From assembly GCA_964646605.1 (NCBI GenBank), contig CAZYEX010000049.1:1-49750 (forward strand): DNA of 49,750 nucleotides. Reading direction: 5' to 3'. Shown here in pieces: positions 23,724-31,916 of this stretch (position 1 is its first letter; every line of letters begins with the position of its first letter). The position numbers and the translations under genes are program-made. The stretch is from SBAX01 sp964646605. GTDB taxonomy: Bacteria > Planctomycetota > Phycisphaerae > UBA1845. The notes beneath the pieces were generated by a model, which saw nothing but the letters and a program-made list of their open reading frames with translations, did no database searches and was not told the origin of the DNA.

Positions 23724-24680
23724 ATGATTCAAGTACGCAACCTGACCAAACGGTACGGTACGCTTCTCGCCGTGGACGACATTTCGTTCGACGTGGAGGG
23801 GGGAGGCGTCGTGGGGTTCCTCGGTCCTAACGGGGCGGGGAAGACGACGACCATCCGAATTCTCAGTTGCTACCATCCGGCGACGAGCGGTTCGGCGACG
23901 GTGGCCGGTTTTGACGTGTTTAGCCAATCCATGGAGGTGCGCCGTCGGGTCGGATATCTGCCGGAATCCACTCCGCTGTACCATGAAATGCGGGTTCGCG
24001 AATACCTGAACTTTCGCGGCAAACTGCGGGGGATGGGAAATTCGCAGCGTCAGGAGGCGATTCGTCGGGTGACGGAGCGGTGTTGGCTGGGTGAGTTCGT
24101 GGATCGCCCCATCGGGCAGCTTTCCAAGGGAATGCGGCAGCGGGTGGGGTTGGCCGACGCCATCATGCACGACCCGCCGGTGCTGATCCTCGACGAGCCG
24201 ACCATCGGACTCGACCCCACGCAGATCCGCGAGACTCGCAACTTGATCACGGAACTCGGCAAGCGGCACACGGTGTTGCTAAGCTCGCACATTCTTCACG
24301 AGGTGGAGCAGACCTGCGACCGAACGATCATCATCGCCGCGGGGCGGATCGTGGCCGCGGGCTCGCCGCAGGAGCTGCGCGATCAGTTGGGGGCTCAAGC
24401 GAAGGTTGTGGCCGAGCTGCGGGCCCCGGCGGGGGAGGTGGAGAGCAGCGCTAGGAAACTGCCGGGGGTGGAGCGGGTGGACGTGTCGTCGAACGACGGG
24501 TGGGTGCGTCTGACGGTCGAGGCCCGGCCGGAGTGCGACGTGCGCGAGGATATCTTCCGCTTGTCGAGCTCGAAGGGTTGGACGCTCCGCGAGCTGCGCC
24601 GCGAAGGGGCGACGCTGGAGGACTTTTTCGTGCAGAAGACGGCGGAGCAAGCGCAAAGTGCGAAGACGGGTCGGAGATGA
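23724..24680 (+). CDS. GldA-like ABC transporter ATPase
   Basis: 318 residues. ABC ATPase with Walker A GPNGAGKTT, Q-loop/GYLPESTPLY, signature LSKGMRQRV, Walker B LILDEPTIGLDP, H-loop SSHILHEV. The PESTPLY motif and the C-terminal extension of about 80 residues ending LEDFFVQ are typical of the GldA/CcmA/NodI-like ATPases that pair with ABC-2 permeases. GGAG lies 5 bases upstream of the ATG. It leads a co-directional run with a GldF-like permease, a GldG-like protein and a DUF4340 protein. In Bacteroidetes GldAFG is tied to gliding; here the substrate is unknown. Confidence 0.88.
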   Translation: MIQVRNLTKRYGTLLAVDDISFDVEGGGVVGFLGPNGAGKTTTIRILSCYHPATSGSATVAGFDVFSQSMEVRRRVGYLPESTPLYHEMRVREYLNFRGKLRGMGNSQRQEAIRRVTERCWLGEFVDRPIGQLSKGMRQRVGLADAIMHDPPVLILDEPTIGLDPTQIRETRNLITELGKRHTVLLSSHILHEVEQTCDRTIIIAAGRIVAAGSPQELRDQLGAQAKVVAELRAPAGEVESSARKLPGVERVDVSSNDGWVRLTVEARPECDVREDIFRLSSSKGWTLRELRREGATLEDFFVQKTAEQAQSAKTGRR

Positions 24681-24786
24681 ATTAGAAATTACCAATGACC
24701 AATTACCAATGACTCAACTACGCCTCGCATCCCAGTCTGTGTCCGGTCAGAGGTCATTGGTCATTTGTAATTGGTAATTGGTAATT
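24680..24786. repeat. Facing arms of tandem heptamers
   Basis: Five 7-base units of the AATTACC/AATGACC type (24680-24714), a 37-base spacer, then five complementary units (GGTCATT/GGTAATT, 24752-24786). The left arm starts on the last base of the ATPase stop codon and the right arm ends about 20 bases before the permease start. It is the same sequence family as 3340-3416, and would form a long hairpin inside the operon mRNA. Confidence 0.85.
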
Positions 24787-24808
24787 GGTTTGCGGCGGGA
24801 GGTTCGTT

Positions 24809-25528
24809 GTGGGCAATGTGAAGACTTTGGCGGGGCGTGAGCTCGGCGCGTATTTTCTTTCGCCGATCGCGTACGCGGTGATCGCCATGTTTCTTTTTTC
24901 GTCGGGGCTGGCCTTCGCCCTGGGCACGTTCACGGGGGGCGGCGAAGCGTCGCTTCGTTCGCTGTTCGATTTTTGGATCGTGCTCATCCTGGTGTTCATA
25001 CTCCCCATGCTGACCATGCGTTTGGTGAGCGACGAGCTGCGCATGGGGACGATCGAGACGTTGATGACCGCGCCGGTGACGGAGTTGGAGATCGTGGCGG
25101 GCAAGTTCCTCGGGGCGATGGGCTTTTACGTGATCTTGATGGTCGCTCTGCTGCTCTATCCCCTGTTGTTGCAGTTCTTCGGGCCCGTGGACGGGAAGCT
25201 GCTGCTCTGCCACTTCCTCGGACTTCTGCTTCTGGGGGCGTTGTATACGTCGGTGGGGCTTTTTTTCAGCGCGTGCACCAAGCACCAGGTGATCGCGGTG
25301 CTGCTGAGTTTCACTCTGTTGGCGTTGATGACGTTCGCTTCGCACGCTTTGGCGACGCTGGTCGAGGGCTGGCCTCGGGCGTTTCTGCAGCAGATTTCGG
25401 TCCGAACCCATTTTCATGATTTCGTGCGCGGGATGCTGGACGTGAACCATGTCGTGTTCTTCCTGACGACGACCGCGTTTTTCCTGTTCATCACCGTGAA
25501 GCGTTTGGAGATGCGTCGATGGCAGTAG
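24809..25528 (+). CDS. GldF-like ABC-2 permease
   Basis: 239 residues, six predicted membrane helices (for example ISPIAYAVIAMFLFSS-type first helix, LFDFWIVLILVFILPMLTM, FYVILMVALLLYPLLLQFF, VIAVLLSFTLLALMTFA). The motif RLVSDELRMGTIETLMTAPVTELEIV is the conserved coupling segment of this permease group. GTG start chosen because GGGAGG lies 6 bases upstream; possible starts further up fall in the repeat. The last 10 bases overlap the GldG-like gene, implying coupling. Confidence 0.88.
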   Translation: MGNVKTLAGRELGAYFLSPIAYAVIAMFLFSSGLAFALGTFTGGGEASLRSLFDFWIVLILVFILPMLTMRLVSDELRMGTIETLMTAPVTELEIVAGKFLGAMGFYVILMVALLLYPLLLQFFGPVDGKLLLCHFLGLLLLGALYTSVGLFFSACTKHQVIAVLLSFTLLALMTFASHALATLVEGWPRAFLQQISVRTHFHDFVRGMLDVNHVVFFLTTTAFFLFITVKRLEMRRWQ

Positions 25529-27678
25529 AGATCAAAACGGTAAAGCCGGCGGGAGGCATCTCGTCGGGGCGGCGCTGGTTGGTGGGTTCCAACGTGGCGG
25601 TGGGGACGGCCATCGTCGCGGGGATCGTCGTGGTCGCGCAGCTTTTCGCTTACGACAGTTGGCGCACGGACATGACCTCCAGCGGCGTGAACAGCTTGGG
25701 CGACGGGACGATGAACCTGGTGCGCGAGTTGGATCGCAATGTGCGGGTGACGTCGCTGTACTTCGAGACGGATCGGGAGGAGGCGGACCAGGCGCGTTTC
25801 CGCCGCACGGCCCTGGACTTGCTGGAACTCTACGAGGCTTCCAACCGCAGCAAGGTCACGGCGGAGTGGATCAACCCGCTCAAGGACCATGAGCGGTTCC
25901 AGAAGCTGCTCGCCCGTCTGCGGGAGAAGGGGGCGTACAAGGACGCGGTCGGCGGGTACCAGGCGCGTGTCGATGCGTACAAGAACGAACTCGACGGGCG
26001 GATGCGAAAGTTGTTGCAGGACGAGATGAACCTGGTCGGACCGGCGGTGGGGGGGATGGGCGAGTCGGGACGGCCCACGGGCGTCGCCCAGGTCGAGGAA
26101 CTTCTTCGCCGGCTCTTGAGCGAACTGGAAGCGACCCGCGAGCAGATCGACGCTCTGACGGCGGCGGCGAATCCGCAGTTCACGTCGGCGGTGAATGAAC
26201 TCAAACAGCTTTATCCGAAGATCAGTAAGGCCCTGAAGGAAATCGGCAAATTCGCCCAGGCGGAACTGGCCCGGGAGCCGTCGATGGCGGCGGCGCAGGC
26301 GAGTTTTCTCAAAGAGGCGAACTCGCGGTATGCCGAACTGGTGGCGGCTTTGGAGGCGGAGACCACCAAACTTCAGGACATGCAAGCGCTGAAATTGGAC
26401 GATCTGCTGGACCAACTCGCTCCCACGGGCAACGCGATTTTGGTGGAAACGGACGACGACGCGCGGGTGGTGGACTTCAGTTCGGTGTGGCCACCGATGG
26501 ACCCGAACTCCTCGGGGATGAGGGTTTCGTTCGACAAGCGGGCGTTCAAGGGTGAGGAGAAGCTGACCTCGGCCATCCTTCGCACCACGCACAAGGAACA
26601 AACCGCGGTGGTGTTCGTTCGCTACGGCGGGCTGCCGCTGTTCATGGGCGGGATGACGCCCGGACAAGCGCCTGCGGGCTACGGCATGATGAAGCAGCAG
26701 CTCGAGGACGCCAATTTTGCGGTCGAGGAATGGGACCTCAAAACCAAGGACACGCCGCCGGAGATCACCCCGCCGCCGACGCGAACCCTCTTCGTGGCGC
26801 TCAAGCCGGAGCAGCAGCAGCGCAATCCGATGATGCAGCAGCAACCGCCGGAGCAGCCTTTCACGGAAAAGCATCGCCAGGCGTTGCTGACCGCCATGGG
26901 TGACAAGGGACGGGCACTGTTCATCGCCGGTTGGGCCCCGGGTCCGTTCGGTCCGATTCCGGGGACCTACGAGTACAACGACTATCTCAAGAACGCCTGG
27001 GGCGTGAGCGTGGACACCTCGGCGCTGCTGATTGGAACGATGAGCATCGCTCCGGGGAAGTACGTCGTGGCCCGGCGGGACTTCTACAACATGGAGGACC
27101 TGGAAGTCGGCGACCACGACATCGTCCACGGGTCGGCGTCGCGTCGCGTGGCACTGCCTTGGTGCGCCCCGTTGGAGATCGCGGGCGCTGCGCCCGGCGG
27201 GGTGCAGATCAGCCCGTTGCTCACCCTTCCTCGCCGCGACGGGGTCTGGGGGGTGAAGAACATCCAGAAGTATCAGGAGCAAATGGAGCAGCGAGAATAC
27301 CTGAGCAAGGCGGAGGGCGACTTGGAGGGCCCCTTCGTTCTGGCTGCGGCGGCGAGCAAGGGCGATGTCAAGGTCGTGGTGGTGTCGTCGCGCGAGTTCG
27401 CCGAGGACGAGGTGGCGTTCGCCCGCGAGATGGGCGTGGGACCGCAGGGCTTTACGGTCCGCTCGCGGAACCCGGGCAACGTGACGCTGATGATCAACGC
27501 CCTGCACTGGCTGAACGACAACACGGCGTTCATGAACATCGGGCGACCCATCGACGCGGCGGTGTTGGAGATTGGAAGCGAAGGCACTCGCCGGGCCGTT
27601 CAAGTGCTGACCATTGTGCTCTGGCCGGCGCTGGCCCTTTTCGGCGGGGGCGTGGCGTGGTGGGTTCGGCGAAGGTAA
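25519..27678 (+). CDS. GldG-like ABC transporter auxiliary protein
   Basis: 719 residues with one membrane helix near the N-terminus (about 22-45) and one at the C-terminus (about 695-715), leaving a large periplasmic domain. The N-terminal part is GldG-like (SLGDGTMNLVRELDRNVRVTSLYF, VTAEWINPLKDHERFQKLL), similar to the ABC_transp_aux family. A coiled-coil stretch lies around 130-295, and a second alpha/beta region with FIAGWAPGPFGPIPGTYEYNDYL and 'SREFAEDEV...NALHWLND' is typical of the family. It works with the upstream ATPase and permease. The central Gln/Met-rich segment (EQQQRNPMMQQQPPEQP) looks like a linker. Confidence 0.82.
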   Translation: MAVEIKTVKPAGGISSGRRWLVGSNVAVGTAIVAGIVVVAQLFAYDSWRTDMTSSGVNSLGDGTMNLVRELDRNVRVTSLYFETDREEADQARFRRTALDLLELYEASNRSKVTAEWINPLKDHERFQKLLARLREKGAYKDAVGGYQARVDAYKNELDGRMRKLLQDEMNLVGPAVGGMGESGRPTGVAQVEELLRRLLSELEATREQIDALTAAANPQFTSAVNELKQLYPKISKALKEIGKFAQAELAREPSMAAAQASFLKEANSRYAELVAALEAETTKLQDMQALKLDDLLDQLAPTGNAILVETDDDARVVDFSSVWPPMDPNSSGMRVSFDKRAFKGEEKLTSAILRTTHKEQTAVVFVRYGGLPLFMGGMTPGQAPAGYGMMKQQLEDANFAVEEWDLKTKDTPPEITPPPTRTLFVALKPEQQQRNPMMQQQPPEQPFTEKHRQALLTAMGDKGRALFIAGWAPGPFGPIPGTYEYNDYLKNAWGVSVDTSALLIGTMSIAPGKYVVARRDFYNMEDLEVGDHDIVHGSASRRVALPWCAPLEIAGAAPGGVQISPLLTLPRRDGVWGVKNIQKYQEQMEQREYLSKAEGDLEGPFVLAAAASKGDVKVVVVSSREFAEDEVAFAREMGVGPQGFTVRSRNPGNVTLMINALHWLNDNTAFMNIGRPIDAAVLEIGSEGTRRAVQVLTIVLWPALALFGGGVAWWVRRR

Positions 27679-27687
27679 CCAAGGAAT

Positions 27688-30057
27688 ATGAACTTCAAGA
27701 CGACATTACTTCTCGGCGCGGCGTTGGCGGCTCTTGTGTTGGCCTACACGGTTTCGCGCTCCGCGCCCAAGGCGGTGGAGAGCACCGAAACGCCGCCCGT
27801 CCCGGCCATGCCGACCTCTGCCACAGCGCGGGACGTGTTGGAGAAAAAGCCGGGCGATGTGACCAAGGTGGTCTGCCAGGTGAAGGGCAAGGAAGCGTGG
27901 ACGTTCGAGAAGAAGACGACGGGCGAGGGCGCTTCGCCCGTGTGGCGGATGACTTCGCCGATGGACATTCCGGTGGCGTCGTATGAGGTGGATCGGTTCG
28001 GGCGGGAGCTGGGCCGGTTGCAATACGAGATCAGTTACAAGCCCGGCGAATCAGGGGCCGTTTCGTTGACCGACGCGGGACTCAGTCCACCCGAGGCTGT
28101 CGTGACCCTGACGGATGCCGCGGGTGTCACCGCGACGATCGAGATCGGCAAGCCGGCTTCGGACAACGAGACCTACGTGCGGGCGGCGGGCGGGGAGCGC
28201 ATCTGCGTGGGGAAGGCCAACCTGCGGCACCTGTACAAGCCCAAGGCCCTGGAATACCGCGATCAACAGCTTTGGAATTTCATGCCGGAGAACGTCACCC
28301 GCGTAGAGGTCTCGGACCGCGCGGCGACCGACGGGCCGGTGAATTATGTGTTCGTCAAGGACGGGGCCAAGTGGATGATGCAGTCGCCGGCGGCGGCTCG
28401 GGCCACCGCGAAAGTGGACGAGATGCTTCGCAGTCTCAGCCGCCTTCGCGTCACGCAGTGGTACGACGACAGCCGCGGGAAGCTGCTCGTTTATGGCTTG
28501 GAGCCGGCGGCGCTGAGCATTCGGGTCACGGTCGAGGAGAAAATCGCCGCCCCGCCTGCGGAAACCGAGGCGAGCGAGACGGAGAAAAAAGAGGAGGCCC
28601 CGCCCGAGATCAAGACGACGGTCTATGAATTGCACGTCGCGGACCGTTCGCCGATCGGCGAGGACACGAAGACCTATCTTCGGGTAGGCGACGAATCTGC
28701 GGTGGCCACGATCATGAAGGCCACGACCGACAAGCTCAAACCGGTCATGGCCGAGTGGCGGGAGATGCGGATCACCACGGCCAACGTGGACGCTTCCACG
28801 CGGGTGGAAATGAACGTCGCGGGTGAACGAGCTGTGCTCGCCCAGAAGGACGGCAAGTGGACGTTCGAGGGTGACGGATCGCGGGCCGAGGATTCGGCGG
28901 TGAGGGAGTTGCTCAAGGCTGTCAAGGACATGAACGCGGTGGTGTTTGTCGAGGCCGACTCGCCTGACGCCGCGACCTACGGGTTCAGCCAGCCGCTCGC
29001 GGAGTTTCGCCTGACCGTTCCCGGCGCCGACGACGTGGAACGCATCACCGTCGGGGCGTACACCGACGCCCAGACCCGACTCATGGTCTACGTTCGGCGC
29101 AACGATTCGAACTCGATCGGGAAGGTGCGATCGTCGGAGATTGCGGCTTTGCTCCGCACGCCGCTGGCCTATCGAGACCGGACAATTCTCGATCTTGCCG
29201 TGGATGCGATAAAAAAAATACGCGTCGAACTGCCTGACCCGCTCGGCGAAGGTCGGCGCGGGGTGGAGATTGAACGCGGGGCGGACGGTTGGCGGATGGT
29301 GGAGCCGGTGTCGGCTGCGGTTCGCACGGATCGAGTGGAGAAGCTGGTCCAAGCGCTAACCCCGCTTCGCGCCACGGCCATCGCCGCCGCGACCACAACG
29401 AAGGCGACGTATGGCCTTGCGCCGCCCACCGCGATCGTCACCGTGGTCAACGAAAAGCCGCCGGCGACACCCGCGGATGACGGAGCGACGGAATCGGCGG
29501 CGCCGCAGCGTAGCGTGATGACCGTGACCCTGGGGGAGCATGAGAGCAAGTTTTACGCCCAAGGCGGCGAGGGCTCGACGGTCTTTGAGGTTGCGGCGGA
29601 TTTCTACAAACAGCTTTTCGAGGAGTTCCGCACCCACGAGGTACTCACCTTCGACGAAGCCAAGGTTCGCGAGTTCTCGATCCGCAAGGGCGGCGTGACC
29701 CATTCGTTCGTTCGCGGCGATGGCAAGTGGACGTTCAAGAACGAGCCGGACCTGCCGCTGGACGCCAAGAAGGTCGAGAACCTGCTACTGCAATTGAAGG
29801 ACCTCAAGACGGAGCGTTACGTCCGCAATGCGGCGAAGGAGCTGAGTTCCTTCGGTTTGGGCGCGTCGGATTACGAGGCGACGGTGAGCTTGGAGGACGG
29901 CGCTCGCCGTGTCCTGCGCGTGTCACAGCAGACGCACGACAAGGGCCCCGAACAAGGCCATTATGCCTGCATCGACGACAAACACGACGTGTTCCTGCTG
30001 ACCGGGGACATGCTCAAACGCATCGAGGTCTCCCTGCCGGAACTCGAGAAGCGCTGA
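27688..30057 (+). CDS. DUF4340 protein, partner of the Gld-type exporter
   Basis: 789 residues. One N-terminal membrane helix (LLLGAALAALVLAYTV), then a periplasmic protein with several DUF4340-like repeats of beta-strands: 'VTKVVCQVKGKEAWTFEKK', 'VTRVEVSDRA...FVKDGAKWMM', 'VDAIKKIRVELP', 'VREFSIRKGGVTHSFVRGDGKW'. DUF4340 genes commonly follow GldG-type genes. The start lies 9 bases after the GldG-like stop with an AAGGA site. Likely an envelope component of the transporter complex; exact role unknown. A charged, Glu/Lys-rich loop around residues 290-315 looks like a flexible insertion. Confidence 0.78.
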   Translation: MNFKTTLLLGAALAALVLAYTVSRSAPKAVESTETPPVPAMPTSATARDVLEKKPGDVTKVVCQVKGKEAWTFEKKTTGEGASPVWRMTSPMDIPVASYEVDRFGRELGRLQYEISYKPGESGAVSLTDAGLSPPEAVVTLTDAAGVTATIEIGKPASDNETYVRAAGGERICVGKANLRHLYKPKALEYRDQQLWNFMPENVTRVEVSDRAATDGPVNYVFVKDGAKWMMQSPAAARATAKVDEMLRSLSRLRVTQWYDDSRGKLLVYGLEPAALSIRVTVEEKIAAPPAETEASETEKKEEAPPEIKTTVYELHVADRSPIGEDTKTYLRVGDESAVATIMKATTDKLKPVMAEWREMRITTANVDASTRVEMNVAGERAVLAQKDGKWTFEGDGSRAEDSAVRELLKAVKDMNAVVFVEADSPDAATYGFSQPLAEFRLTVPGADDVERITVGAYTDAQTRLMVYVRRNDSNSIGKVRSSEIAALLRTPLAYRDRTILDLAVDAIKKIRVELPDPLGEGRRGVEIERGADGWRMVEPVSAAVRTDRVEKLVQALTPLRATAIAAATTTKATYGLAPPTAIVTVVNEKPPATPADDGATESAAPQRSVMTVTLGEHESKFYAQGGEGSTVFEVAADFYKQLFEEFRTHEVLTFDEAKVREFSIRKGGVTHSFVRGDGKWTFKNEPDLPLDAKKVENLLLQLKDLKTERYVRNAAKELSSFGLGASDYEATVSLEDGARRVLRVSQQTHDKGPEQGHYACIDDKHDVFLLTGDMLKRIEVSLPELEKR

Positions 30058-30086
30058 TCCTCGCCGGCGGAAGCGGAGTGCGTGCC

Positions 30087-30587
30087 ATGAAGCTGGCAGC
30101 GGTCGTCGTGTTCCTGCCCATGCTGACGTTCGCCCTGTCCGGGGCGAGCTGCCGCACTCGTTCGCCCGACGATCTCGACAAACTGGGCACGGTGCGGCTG
30201 ACCATCCTCGAGCGACCGTTCGAGCTTTGGATCGCCGATGCGCCCGCGGAACAGACCCAGGGTCTGATGTTCGTCACCACCGAGCGCATGGCTTCGCTGC
30301 CCGACGGAACGCAGCGGGGCATGATCTTCGTCTTCGACCACGAGCAGCAACTCAACTTCTGGATGCGCAACACGATCATTCCCCTGGACATCGCCTACCT
30401 GACGACGGGGGGCATGGTGACGGCGATCCACACCATGGCCCCGCTCGACGAACGACTGGGGCAGTATCCCTCGCGCTCGCCCGCCCGCTACGCCCTCGAG
30501 GTCAACGCGGGCGTGTTCTCGGACATCGGGCTGACCGCGGGCCAGATGGTCACCATTCCCGACTCGCTCCTCAAGCGCGCTCCCTAA
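30087..30587 (+). CDS. DUF192 family exported protein
   Basis: 166 residues. Signal peptide with possible lipobox (LTFALSGASC, Cys22). The DUF192 domain fills the rest: AEQTQGLMFVTTERM, GMIFVFDHEQQLNFWMRNTIIPLDIAYL, PARYALEVNAG. DUF192 is a small beta-rich domain of unknown biochemical role, found in exported proteins of bacteria and archaea. GGAG is 8 bases before the ATG. It follows the DUF4340 gene by 29 bases and probably ends the operon. Confidence 0.85.
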   Translation: MKLAAVVVFLPMLTFALSGASCRTRSPDDLDKLGTVRLTILERPFELWIADAPAEQTQGLMFVTTERMASLPDGTQRGMIFVFDHEQQLNFWMRNTIIPLDIAYLTTGGMVTAIHTMAPLDERLGQYPSRSPARYALEVNAGVFSDIGLTAGQMVTIPDSLLKRAP

Positions 30588-30692
30588 GGCGTCGAACAGC
30601 TCAGCGTCGCAGCGGATCCCGGAACCGACCGTCCTCGACGCCCGATTCCGATAATCGGCGCGTCCCCGCGGACCGCGCGACCCGTGGACGCC

Positions 30693-31889
30693 ATGCAGGT
30701 TTTGCTCATCGACCCGCCCGGAAACTCCCTGCCCGAGGGAACCAGCGCGTTATTGAGTGACATTGGATGGCACATCGAGGCCGTGGGGGACTACCGCGCG
30801 GCGCTGGCGCGAGCCCAATCCGCTCCGATCGATGCCGCCATTTTTGCCCAACCCGCCGAAACCGAGCGCTGCGAATTTCAGGAGCTTCTGCGTCTGCTCG
30901 ATGCCCGCCGGGTGGCGGCGATCATGATCACCGACGGAGCGTCCGCCGCGCGGCCCCCCGCTCCGACCGGCGCTCTGCTGGACGTGGTGGACCGGCAGAT
31001 TTCCCTGGCCGAGCTGCGCGGTCGGCTGACCATGATCGAGCGCTACCATGGGCTGCTCCGACGTATGGAGCAGGAAATCCGCACCATGGAGCGCTTGGGG
31101 CAGCGGCTCCATCATCATTTCCACGAGGTCGAACAAGAGCTTCGTCTCGCGTCGCGCCTGCAACGCGACTTTCTGCCGGACCTGCGGCAACCTTTGGGCG
31201 ACCTTCGGATGGCGGCGTTGTTTCGACCGGCGTCGTGGGTTTCGGGCGACATGTACGATGTGTTCCGCGTCGACAACGAGCACACCGGGTTGTACATCGC
31301 CGACGCCGTGGGACACGGCATGGCCGCCAGCCTGCTGACCATGTTTATCAAACGGGCCATTGTGCCCACGAAAGCGGCGGGCGATCGGCACGTCGTGATC
31401 CCACCGGGCGAAGTGCTGCTCGCCCTCAACGACGCCCTGGCCGATCAATCCCTGCCCAACTGTCAGTTCGTGACCGCGTTTTACGCACTCTTTCATCACC
31501 CGACGGGGACGCTACGATTTGCCCGCGGCGGTCATCCGTGCCCGATCGTTTTCAGCGCGGACGGCGACGCGGGCGAACTGAATGCGATCGGCGGACTGTT
31601 AGGGATCGCCAAGGGCGAGGAGTTCGCCGAGGGGCAGACCGTACTACGCCCGGGCGATAAAATGTTGTTCTATACGGACGGCGTCGAATTGGCGTTCGAG
31701 AGCGGACCGGCAGGTGAAAGCAATTACAAGGGCGTTTTCGAATCGGTCCGCGCCCTGCCCATCGAGGCGATGATCCGCCGCTTGGAGACTCTTCTGGACG
31801 CCGATCCGGGCTCCGTTGCCCCGCGCGATGACATTACGATCCTCGGGATGGAAGTCGGTTCGCCGAGTAGTGCTACCCCTCCTGCGTGA
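30693..31889 (+). CDS. RsbU/SpoIIE-type PP2C phosphatase with degenerate receiver
   Basis: About 398 residues. The N-terminal 100 residues look like a response-regulator receiver fold (MQVLLIDPPG, DYRAALARAQSAPIDAAIF), but the phospho-acceptor Asp region reads DAAIFAQP, so phosphorylation is unlikely. A coiled coil (about 115-165) leads to the RsbU-type switch segment ASRLQRDFLPDL, and the PP2C domain has metal-binding GDMYDVF, IADAVGHGMAASLL, GHPCPIV, LFYTDGVELA and RDDITIL. Such phosphatases dephosphorylate anti-anti-sigma factors. No STAS or anti-sigma gene is nearby. The start is uncertain: a GTG three codons earlier is possible and no clear ribosome site is seen. Confidence 0.82.
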   Translation: MQVLLIDPPGNSLPEGTSALLSDIGWHIEAVGDYRAALARAQSAPIDAAIFAQPAETERCEFQELLRLLDARRVAAIMITDGASAARPPAPTGALLDVVDRQISLAELRGRLTMIERYHGLLRRMEQEIRTMERLGQRLHHHFHEVEQELRLASRLQRDFLPDLRQPLGDLRMAALFRPASWVSGDMYDVFRVDNEHTGLYIADAVGHGMAASLLTMFIKRAIVPTKAAGDRHVVIPPGEVLLALNDALADQSLPNCQFVTAFYALFHHPTGTLRFARGGHPCPIVFSADGDAGELNAIGGLLGIAKGEEFAEGQTVLRPGDKMLFYTDGVELAFESGPAGESNYKGVFESVRALPIEAMIRRLETLLDADPGSVAPRDDITILGMEVGSPSSATPPA

Positions 31890-31898
31890 CGGATACGC

Positions 31899-31913
31899 CG
31901 GGGACAAGCCCCG
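31899..31913. terminator. Hairpin between convergent genes
   Basis: Stem CGGGG/CCCCG with loop ACAAG, placed between the stop codons of the phosphatase (31889) and the HEAT-repeat gene (31917). Position fits a bidirectional end-of-transcript structure, though there is no T-run. It may instead be another short repeat. Confidence 0.35.
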
Positions 31914-31916
31914 ACG

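Noticed and set aside
21207..24269. 1020-codon open frame on the minus strand
   Set aside because: Antisense to the PKD lipoprotein and the GldA-like ATPase; composition typical of a shadow frame.
25414..27603. 729-codon open frame on the minus strand
   Set aside because: Antisense to the GldG-like gene, whose operon position and overlaps are convincing.
28051..29352. 433-codon open frame on the minus strand
   Set aside because: Antisense to the DUF4340 gene; low-complexity Arg/His/Leu translation.
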